In this document: piece by piece, positions 6,288 through 12,690 of the stretch
Layout of the letters: each line of letters starts with the position of its first letter
Numbering within the stretch: position 1 is the stretch's first letter
NCBI GenBank assembly: GCA_937900485.1
Contig: CALCEL010000078.1
Coordinates: forward strand, 1-15,143
Length of the DNA: 15,143 bases
From: an uncultured Prevotellaceae bacterium
GTDB lineage: Bacteria > Bacteroidota > Bacteroidia > Bacteroidales > Bacteroidaceae
Direction of reading: 5' to 3'
Program-made: the position numbers and the translations under genes
The notes under the pieces: model-generated
The model's input: only the letters and a program-made list of their open reading frames with translations
Database searches by the model: none
What the model was told of the DNA's origin: nothing

Positions 6288-7406
6288 TCATCCTCGAAAA
6301 GCATTTATCGTCTCTGTGACATATCTAACCTCCTCGTCGGTCATGGCAGGTCCAATTGGAATGCTAAGCTCTTCACGTGACAATCGTTCCGTGATGGGCA
6401 ACGAGAGACCTGCGTACTGCTTGTAACATTCCTGCTGGTGGGCTGGAACGGGATAATGGCAGATGGTCTGTATGTCGTTTGACTTCAGAAAATCACTCAG
6501 ATCGTCACGGTTTTTGGCAAGCACGGGAAACAAGTGATACACATTCAGATGGTCCGACAGACGTGACGGCAGAGTCACATTGTCATTGCGTATGTTGTCG
6601 TAATAGAACGACGCTATCTCATGCCTCCTTCTGTTGTCTTCGTCAAGATGACGCAGCTTGACGTCTAAGACAGCTGCCTGTATCTCGTCAAGTCTCGAGT
6701 TCACTCCTTGGTACTCGTATATGTACTTGGACGACGAGCCGTAATTGCCGAGAGATCTTATCTTCTCCGCCACGTCACAGTCATCCGTTGTCACCGCTCC
6801 GCCGTCACCGTAGGCTCCGAGATTCTTACCTGGATAAAAAGAATGTGCGGCGGCTACGCCCAGAGAACCTGTCTTGCGCATCAAGCCGTCCTGTTCGTAA
6901 ACACATCCGTGAGCTTGAGCATTATCCTCAAATAGTAACAGTCCGTGTCGCTCGCAAAATGATGAAAGACTTTGTGAGTAGGCGCATCTCCCATAGAGAT
7001 GTACTGTCATGACGGCCCGTGTACGTGAGGTGACAAGGGCCTCCAACTTTGTCATGTCTAACACAAGCCCGTCGTATGTCGGCTCGGCAAATATCGGGGT
7101 GAGTCCGTTAGATGTGATAGACAGTATGGTGGCGATGAATGTGTTGGCAGGCACTATCACTTCGTCACCGTCACTCAAATGACCCAGTTCCTTGTATGCC
7201 CTCAACATTAGTGTCAAGGCGTCCAGCCCGTTACCAACACCCACGCAATACTGGCTTCCAATATATTCCGCATAGTGAGACTCAAACCGGCTCACCGCCT
7301 CGCCACGCACAAACCATGCCGAGTCGATGACTCCACGCACGGCACTCATAATCTCATCGTAGCGAAAGGCTTCTTTCGGCTTAAGGTCTAAAAAATTCAC
7401 CTTCAT
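6288..7406 (-). CDS. DegT/DnrJ/EryC1 sugar-nucleotide aminotransferase (FdtB/QdtB-like)
   Basis: PLP-dependent aminotransferase expected to transfer an amino group to a keto-sugar nucleotide, as in synthesis of 3-amino-3,6-dideoxyhexoses for surface glycans. From the ATG at 7406 it has 372 residues, usual for the family. The N-terminus MKVNFLDLKPKEAFRY, SAWFVRGEAV (29-38) and GVGNGLDALTLMLRA (56-70) are very like FdtB/QdtB-type dTDP-3-oxo-sugar transaminases. Asp161 in FEDNAQAHG should bind the PLP ring nitrogen and Lys194 in SFYPGKNLGAYGDGG should form the Schiff base. An ATG at 7433 would add nine residues, but it lies only three bases past a TATCTTTG -7 box (7436-7443), at or before the expected transcript start, so 7406 is preferred. 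Exact substrate is inference. Upstream partner of menB in one probable transcript; no other sugar genes nearby. Confidence 0.9.
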   Translation of the reverse strand: MKVNFLDLKPKEAFRYDEIMSAVRGVIDSAWFVRGEAVSRFESHYAEYIGSQYCVGVGNGLDALTLMLRAYKELGHLSDGDEVIVPANTFIATILSITSNGLTPIFAEPTYDGLVLDMTKLEALVTSRTRAVMTVHLYGRCAYSQSLSSFCERHGLLLFEDNAQAHGCVYEQDGLMRKTGSLGVAAAHSFYPGKNLGAYGDGGAVTTDDCDVAEKIRSLGNYGSSSKYIYEYQGVNSRLDEIQAAVLDVKLRHLDEDNRRRHEIASFYYDNIRNDNVTLPSRLSDHLNVYHLFPVLAKNRDDLSDFLKSNDIQTICHYPVPAHQQECYKQYAGLSLPITERLSREELSIPIGPAMTDEEVRYVTETINAFRG

Positions 7407-7435
7407 AATTGTGAAACTGCAATAATTAAACAACG

Positions 7436-7443
7436 CAAAGATA
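7436..7443 (-). promoter_or_regulatory. -7 box for the aminotransferase-menB unit
   Basis: On the minus strand TATCTTTG matches the Bacteroidetes -7 consensus. No TTTG element is seen at the expected -33 position. A start near 7429 would leave a leader of about 23 bases before the ATG at 7406 and would exclude the ATG at 7433 as the start codon. Confidence 0.5.
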
Positions 7444-7485
7444 CTACTTCATCGCGTTATGAGGCATATCGAAAACGTGATATTT

Positions 7486-7493
7486 TATCTTTG
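7486..7493 (+). promoter_or_regulatory. Distal -7 box upstream of the large secreted protein
   Basis: TATCTTTG on the plus strand matches the -7 consensus; it is preceded immediately by AAAACGTGAT. No clear -33 element is seen. If used, it gives a leader of about 300 bases. Confidence 0.35.
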
Positions 7494-7636
7494 TGACATT
7501 TTTATTCCTGGCTTCTCACAACAATGGTGGCTATGCAAAGCAAAACGGAAACAAAAACAAAGTCCACTTCTTTGTAGCTCATAATGCGCAAACTATCGTA
7601 TTTAACCATTTTTTGCTTTTTTTCAAACATTTATTC

Positions 7637-7665
7637 TTGAAAATAAAAAAAAAGATGTTTCTTTG
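7637..7665 (+). promoter_or_regulatory. Proximal candidate promoter of the large secreted protein
   Basis: TTG (7637-7639), an 18-base spacer made almost only of A, then TTTCTTTG (7658-7665), one mismatch from TAnnTTTG. The poly-A spacer and flanking A/T tracts are typical of strong Bacteroidetes promoters. The predicted start near 7672 gives a leader of about 130 bases. The whole 7434-7802 region is A/T-rich and I see no convincing gene in it beyond the mini-ORF at 7759-7809. Confidence 0.4.
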
Positions 7666-7758
7666 CAATAACAAAAGAAAAAAGGTAACTAATCAACAGT
7701 ACATAGCTTTAGCTAGCACTTTTACTGCAAGAAGGAAGAAAGAAATTAAGAATTTAGA

Positions 7759-7809
7759 ATGAAAATACAAATATCAATCAAACTTAATTTAAACAATTTA
7801 TTATGGTAA
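7759..7809 (+). CDS. Possible 16-codon leader mini-ORF overlapping the next start
   Basis: ATG at 7759 opens a 16-codon frame, MKIQISIKLNLNNLLW, that ends in TAA at 7807-7809, just inside the start of the large secreted-protein gene (ATG 7803-7805). The overlap would allow translational coupling. It is short, A/T rich and could be chance; there is no conservation evidence here. Confidence 0.2.
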   Translation: MKIQISIKLNLNNLLW

Positions 7810-10800
7810 GAAAATTACTTTATGCAGCCGTGTTACTCGGAGCTGGAGCGAATGTCTATGCTCAGAACTTCACGGATGGTGCGGAGTATATTCTTCAGGA
7901 CGTAAGCACTTCGAGATATTTCGGCGGTGCTAACGCATGGGGTACTCAGGCATCACTTATCGAGCACGGTCATCAGGTTAAACTGAATTATGTCAGTGAC
8001 GGTGTCTACACAATCGACTCACACGCGTACAACAATGAGTCAAGCCATTTCTTCGGAGGAACTTACATTGACAGCGGTGCCACAAACATCTACTTCACAG
8101 CGGTAGGTGACAACTACGTCTTGTCAACTGAGGAGAATGGGAGCTACATAACTTACCTTGACGCAAATGCGGTAAATCCTACATTGACAAACACTGGAGC
8201 TTCTGTTGAAGATGCTATTAAGTGGAAGGTTACATCTGTCGAGGACCTTACAGCTGCCTTGACTGAGAATAGCGACGCTACGTTCCTCATCAAGAACTGG
8301 AACTTCAGCCGTAACCAGAACTCATCATATTACCCAACATGGACGGGTGCATACGCAGGCGGTGGCGCTAATGAGAACTGCTGCGCTGAGAGATATCATA
8401 ACGTTTTCGATGTTTACCAGACTGTAACAGTTCCAAACGGAACATACAAGGTTGTAGGTCAGGGATTCTATCGTCAGGATGGAACAGATGCAGAGAATCT
8501 ACCTGTGTTTTATGCTAACGCAGTGTCTACTGTTCTTCCTACAATTGAGTCTGATGCTGAAAAACTCACTCAGAACTATTACGGCGGTTCAACATACACT
8601 GGATCTAATCCTAACAATATGACCGCAGCTTCTGGCGCTTTCTCTGAGAATTACTACCGTACAGAACCAGTTGAGGTGACTGTTACTACTGGAGAGCTTA
8701 AAATTGGCTACAAACTCGAAGGCAACACTAACCTTTGGACAATCTTCGATAAGGTTGAGCTTACATATCTCAGGGGTGTTGACCTCAGCGAGTATGTGAC
8801 TTCATATAACGAAGCTGTTGACGCTGCTAACGCGGTAGACCAGACTGCTGTCATGAGCCCGGATGCACTCTCTGAGTTGCAGAAAGCTATCGCTGACTAC
8901 TCCGGTAAGACTTACAGCACATCTGATGAGTACGGTACAGCTACATCTGCTTTGGCTACAGCTACTAACAACGCTTTGGCATCTATCGCTGTCTACGCTA
9001 ACGCTGCAAGCGTGATCAACAGAACAAACAGCTTGCTCGAGGCTAACAACTTCTATACAGCAGAGGCGTATGAGACATTCAATGCTGCTCTGGAGACTCT
9101 TGTCAATTCATACAACTCAGGTACTCTGACTAACGATGAGGCTTCAGCTTTCCAGACAAGCGTATTCGGAAACGGATGGCATTCTGCTAATACTGTAGAC
9201 GACCTCCTCCTCTCAACTTGGGGAACAACTGACTACAATGGCAGTCCATACATCAATACATGGTCTGTAGAGGCTGACAACCACGAGCACGGTTCAGGAA
9301 TGACAGTTCCATTCTTCGAGTACTGGACTGGCGACGCTAACTCTCTCGGAGCTACATCAATCAACGGATCACTCTCTGGTGTTGAGAATGGTAACTATGA
9401 GGTGAGCGTACTTGTCCGTGTTCGTGTAAAGAATGACGTTACTGACAACGCTTCAGGTATCACATTCTCTGTTAACGGCGGAGAGGCTGTTAACGTGTGT
9501 GAGGGCGCTTCTTGTGATGACGGCACACAGTTCTTCTACGGCACATTCACAGCTGCTGGTGAGGTTACAGACGGAACTCTGAATATCAGTTTCGATGTAG
9601 CTGAGGACAACAACATCAGCTGGCTGTCTTACAAGGACATTAAGTATACTAAGGTTGAGGCTCAGGTAGACGAGGAGCTTGAGAACGCTAAGACTGCGGC
9701 TATCGCTGCTCTCGATAATCTCTCACCAATCGGTGACGGATTGTTCTACTACTCACAGGAGAATATCGATGCTGCTAAGGCTGCCGTAAATGCCGCAACA
9801 ACTGTTGAGGATGTTAACGCCGCCGCTGCTGTGTCTGTCAACGCACCTGTAGAGGGTACTTCATACATCGTGGTAAACAACACTGCTGATGGTAATCTCA
9901 ACGTAGGTGAGAGCTCTGTGACTATCGCTAAGTACGCTAAGGTTTACTTCACTGCTGTAGAAGGTGGATTCGCAATCTCTAACGAGGAGGGTAACTACAT
10001 CTTCAAGACCACTAACAACACTTGGACTTTGAGCACTACAACATCTATCGATGAGGCTTACGTTTTGACTGTTAACCCAGTTGAGAACGGTTACACTATC
10101 GAGGGTGTGAAAGGTATCCTCGGTACTGACAACACTTCTGAGGGCTCAACAGTTTATGCTAACAAGACTGCAAGCAACAATGGTGTTTGGACAATCGAGA
10201 AGTATGATCTCGACGCTGTCAAGAACGCTGCTTTAACTGCTCTCGACGCACTCAGTGTGGGTGACGGATTGTTCTACTACTCTCAGGAAAGCATCGATGC
10301 TGTCAAGGCTGCCATCAACAACGCTACTACAATCGAGGAGGTTATGGCTGTAGAGCAGCCAAGCGCTAACGCTCCTGTTGACGGTCAGGCATACCTCGTC
10401 GCTAACACTACAGCTGATGGTAACCTCAGCGTAAGCGAGAGTGGTGTGACTGTCGTTAAGGACGCTAAGGTTTACTTCACTGCCGTTGATGGCGGTTATG
10501 TCATCTCTAACGAGAACGGTGACTACATCTACAAGACTACTGACAATAACTGGACACTCAGCACAACTAAGTCTGTCGATGAGGCTTATGTGGTTAACTT
10601 CAGCATCGCTGACGGTACTTACACTATCCAGGGTGCTAAGGGTACATTCGGTACTGATAACACTGAGGAAAACTCAGCAGTTTATGCTGACAAGTCAGCT
10701 GAGAAGAATGGTTGCTGGACTATCAGCGCTTACGTGCCTGAGGTTGTGCCAGACGCTGATCACTTCGTTCTGAGATACACTGGTAAATCAACAACTAATA

Positions 10801-11303
10801 TGACTGGTGAGAACGAGGCAGCTCTCTTGAATCTCGACAGCGAGGTGTGGTCTGTTGTAGGTGTGAAAGGTGACTCTAACAACTTCCCTGGATTGAATAA
10901 GGACGGTTCTCTTCGTCTCTATCACGCAGCTACTGGCGATGTGGACAACTCAATCATTGTGTCTAACAACGCATACATTGTTGATAGTATCAGAATCTGC
11001 TACACAGATGCTGACCACGACGGAGCTAACGTATTTGTTAATGACGAGAGCGCTGAGCAACTCAGCTACAACTCTTACAAGATTGACAATACTTCATTCG
11101 TGGTGTCAAACGGAAGAGAGACTAACTCTCAGGTTCGTATCGACTCTATCTTGGTGTTCTACTCTGAGATACCTGTTGCTATAGGTAAGGTTAACACTGT
11201 TGCCAACACTGCTAATGTAACTAAGAAGGTGGTTAAGAATGGTAAGATTTACATCATCAAGGATGATAAGACTTACAATCTTAACGGTACTGAGGTTGAG
11301 TAA
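7803..11303 (+). CDS. Large secreted multi-domain repeat protein, probable surface glycan-binding or adhesive protein
   Basis: The 1166-residue product starts with a signal peptide (MVRKLLYAAVLLGAGANVYA, probable cleavage before Gln21). A beta-trefoil-like segment follows at 22-145. A beta-rich, carbohydrate-binding-like region lies at 158-323 (TVPNGTYKVVGQGFYRQ, IFDKVELTYL) and a second at about 455-617 (SGVENGNYEVSVLVRVRV). Between them, 326-450 is Ala-rich and helical, in the manner of FIVAR-type modules. Residues 624-800 and 801-976 are a tandem duplication, each a short helical part plus a beta-trefoil-like part (KVYFTAV, ISNE, LGTDN or FGTDN, WTI). Residues 985-1121 form another beta-domain, and the last 30 residues are a basic tail (KNGKIYIIKDD, YNLNGTEVE) like those recurring on secreted Prevotella proteins. 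No catalytic motif is seen. Codon use is markedly biased (AAC, GCT, CTC), suggesting high expression. Binding function is inference. Confidence 0.85.
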   Translation: MVRKLLYAAVLLGAGANVYAQNFTDGAEYILQDVSTSRYFGGANAWGTQASLIEHGHQVKLNYVSDGVYTIDSHAYNNESSHFFGGTYIDSGATNIYFTAVGDNYVLSTEENGSYITYLDANAVNPTLTNTGASVEDAIKWKVTSVEDLTAALTENSDATFLIKNWNFSRNQNSSYYPTWTGAYAGGGANENCCAERYHNVFDVYQTVTVPNGTYKVVGQGFYRQDGTDAENLPVFYANAVSTVLPTIESDAEKLTQNYYGGSTYTGSNPNNMTAASGAFSENYYRTEPVEVTVTTGELKIGYKLEGNTNLWTIFDKVELTYLRGVDLSEYVTSYNEAVDAANAVDQTAVMSPDALSELQKAIADYSGKTYSTSDEYGTATSALATATNNALASIAVYANAASVINRTNSLLEANNFYTAEAYETFNAALETLVNSYNSGTLTNDEASAFQTSVFGNGWHSANTVDDLLLSTWGTTDYNGSPYINTWSVEADNHEHGSGMTVPFFEYWTGDANSLGATSINGSLSGVENGNYEVSVLVRVRVKNDVTDNASGITFSVNGGEAVNVCEGASCDDGTQFFYGTFTAAGEVTDGTLNISFDVAEDNNISWLSYKDIKYTKVEAQVDEELENAKTAAIAALDNLSPIGDGLFYYSQENIDAAKAAVNAATTVEDVNAAAAVSVNAPVEGTSYIVVNNTADGNLNVGESSVTIAKYAKVYFTAVEGGFAISNEEGNYIFKTTNNTWTLSTTTSIDEAYVLTVNPVENGYTIEGVKGILGTDNTSEGSTVYANKTASNNGVWTIEKYDLDAVKNAALTALDALSVGDGLFYYSQESIDAVKAAINNATTIEEVMAVEQPSANAPVDGQAYLVANTTADGNLSVSESGVTVVKDAKVYFTAVDGGYVISNENGDYIYKTTDNNWTLSTTKSVDEAYVVNFSIADGTYTIQGAKGTFGTDNTEENSAVYADKSAEKNGCWTISAYVPEVVPDADHFVLRYTGKSTTNMTGENEAALLNLDSEVWSVVGVKGDSNNFPGLNKDGSLRLYHAATGDVDNSIIVSNNAYIVDSIRICYTDADHDGANVFVNDESAEQLSYNSYKIDNTSFVVSNGRETNSQVRIDSILVFYSEIPVAIGKVNTVANTANVTKKVVKNGKIYIIKDDKTYNLNGTEVE
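9672..10730 (+). repeat. In-frame tandem duplication inside the secreted protein gene (two copies, about 530 bases each)
   Basis: Copy 1 spans 9672-10202 (residues 624-800) and copy 2 10203-10730 (801-976). Matching landmarks: GDGLFYYSQE, AAINNATT or AAVNAATT, NAPV, NTTADGNL or NNTADGNL, KVYFTAV, ISNE, NWTLSTT or TWTLSTT, DEAYV, GTDNT, VYA, WTI. The copies are similar along their whole length but clearly diverged, so the duplication is not recent. The N-terminal domain (NIYFTAVGDNYVLSTEENGSY) looks like a more distant third copy of the beta part. Confidence 0.85.
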
Positions 11304-11322
11304 TAATCTCGGATATATATAA

Positions 11323-11360
11323 GAGAAAGGTGTGGCATAAGCCACACCTTTCTTGTTTTT
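11323..11360 (+). terminator. Strong rho-independent terminator of the secreted protein gene
   Basis: A 13-bp stem AGAAAGGTGTGGC/GCCACACCTTTCT (arms 11324-11336 and 11341-11353) closes an ATAA loop and is followed by TGTTTTT. It begins about 20 bases after the stop codon. Confidence 0.92.
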
Positions 11361-11487
11361 ACGTCATGCCTGTCTTCCTGTGATAAGATGAGCGACTGAC
11401 GACCACGTCACATGACCTTCGCGTGTCGGCGACGGCTGTACGCCTGTCCGCAATGTGACTTCATGGATTTCTTTTGCTGACGTCAAC

Positions 11488-12573
11488 TCACAGAGTCAGT
11501 CCTTCCAATAACTCGACATACAACTTAATGGCTTCGTCTATCTCAGACTTGCAGATATACTCGTCAGCTGTGTGTGATCTCGAACTCTGCCCCGGACCAA
11601 GCTTTAGACTCGGAAATCTCATCAAGGCCTGGTCGCTCAGTGTCGGTGAACCGTAAGGGATGAGCCCTTTGTTCTTACACCTGATAACGAACGGATGGTT
11701 GACGTCAATTGACGATGAACACAGCCTGAATGAGCGCGCCTTAAGCTCAGACTTGAGGTGTGACTGAAGATACTCAAATATCTCCTCGTTAGTGTAACAC
11801 TCATTACTCCTTACGTCGATGGTGAATGTGCACTGGTCTGGTATCACGTTATGTTGTGTGCCGGCATTGACAATTGTCACAGTGTTCTTCACTGGACCCA
11901 GTAAGTCTGTTTGTTTCGGAAACACCCACTGTGATATCCAGCGTATGTCTTCGATGGCATGATAGATGGCATTGTCACCCTCGTTACGAGCGGCATGCCC
12001 GGCTTTGCCGTGTGCCACAGCGTCAATGACCATCAGTCCTTTCTCCGCTATGGCAGGCTGCATACCTGTCGGTTCGCCAACTATGGCGAACGCTATCGGT
12101 GGAAGAAGAGGCAACACACTCTCTATACCATTCTTTCCCGACACTTCTTCCTCACATGAGGCCAGATATATCAGGTTGTACGCTTGCCTCTCCCTTTTCT
12201 TTTGCTCGTATAAGAAAACCTGCATGAGTGACACCAGTCCTCCTCCGCAGTCGTTGCTCCCTAAGCCGTACAGACAGTCCCCGTCGTATGTGGGCTTGAA
12301 AGGGTCATGTGTCCATCCCGCCACTGGTTTGACGGTGTCGATGTGCGCATTGAGAAGTATAGTGGGTAGTGACTCGTCAAAGTCCTTCGGCACACACCAT
12401 ACGTTATTGCCTTTTCTCTTCACTTCATATGAGCCGTTGTCTCCTTCCGACCTGTCCAGAAGAAAACGCATGAGCTCGTCAGCCGCGGAAGACTCGTCCC
12501 TGCTGACGCTTGGTGTGGAAATCAGTTTTTCAAGAAGTTCCACAGCTTCTGACGTCATCGCATTATAATTCAT
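11488..12573 (-). CDS. argE: M20 family deacylase, probable N-acyl-ornithine deacylase
   Basis: Cytoplasmic zinc-dependent amidohydrolase of the M20/ArgE/DapE family. In Bacteroidetes this type normally removes the acyl group from N-acetyl- or N-succinyl-ornithine/citrulline in arginine synthesis; the exact substrate cannot be read from sequence. The protein has 361 residues. Metal and catalytic residues fit the family: His77 and Asp79 in NAHIDTV, Asp108 in GLGSNDCGGG, catalytic Glu141 and metal Glu142 in CEEEVSG, Glu167 in VGEPTG, and His334 in SRSHTADEYI. The dimerisation-domain HGKAGHAARNEGDNA (188-202) is also present. The start MNYNAM at 12573 was chosen; a second ATG at 12558 is possible. 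It is a single-gene unit, divergent from glyS, with a TATTTTTG -7 box at 12602-12609. Confidence 0.85.
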   Translation of the reverse strand: MNYNAMTSEAVELLEKLISTPSVSRDESSAADELMRFLLDRSEGDNGSYEVKRKGNNVWCVPKDFDESLPTILLNAHIDTVKPVAGWTHDPFKPTYDGDCLYGLGSNDCGGGLVSLMQVFLYEQKKRERQAYNLIYLASCEEEVSGKNGIESVLPLLPPIAFAIVGEPTGMQPAIAEKGLMVIDAVAHGKAGHAARNEGDNAIYHAIEDIRWISQWVFPKQTDLLGPVKNTVTIVNAGTQHNVIPDQCTFTIDVRSNECYTNEEIFEYLQSHLKSELKARSFRLCSSSIDVNHPFVIRCKNKGLIPYGSPTLSDQALMRFPSLKLGPGQSSRSHTADEYICKSEIDEAIKLYVELLEGLTL

Positions 12574-12601
12574 TTTCAGTACTTTTATGATTATTTAGCA
12601 A

Positions 12602-12609
12602 CAAAAATA
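12602..12609 (-). promoter_or_regulatory. Probable -7 box for the M20 deacylase gene
   Basis: On the minus strand TATTTTTG fits TAnnTTTG. No clear TTTG at the -33 spacing. The predicted start is about 22 bases before the ATG at 12573. Confidence 0.4.
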
Positions 12610-12635
12610 CTTCATTTTGACAAGAAACTCGTAAC

Positions 12636-12665
12636 TTCGCGTAATAATTGAGATAAATATCTTTG
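12636..12665 (+). promoter_or_regulatory. Probable promoter of glyS
   Basis: TATCTTTG (12658-12665) matches the -7 consensus, and TTCG (12636-12639) 18 bases upstream is one mismatch from TTTG. The start near 12672 leaves a leader of about 19 bases. Confidence 0.55.
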
Positions 12666-12690
12666 AATTAAATAACAATAAGATAACATA

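Noticed and set aside
7493..7762. An 89-residue plus-strand open frame in the leader of the secreted protein gene
   Set aside because: It starts inside a -7 box, spans the proximal promoter, is Lys/Asn/Phe rich as expected of A/T-rich DNA, and has no motif.
11966..12568. A 200-residue plus-strand open frame opposite the M20 deacylase gene
   Set aside because: The M20 frame has all metal ligands in order; the antisense frame is Ser/Pro rich and without motifs.
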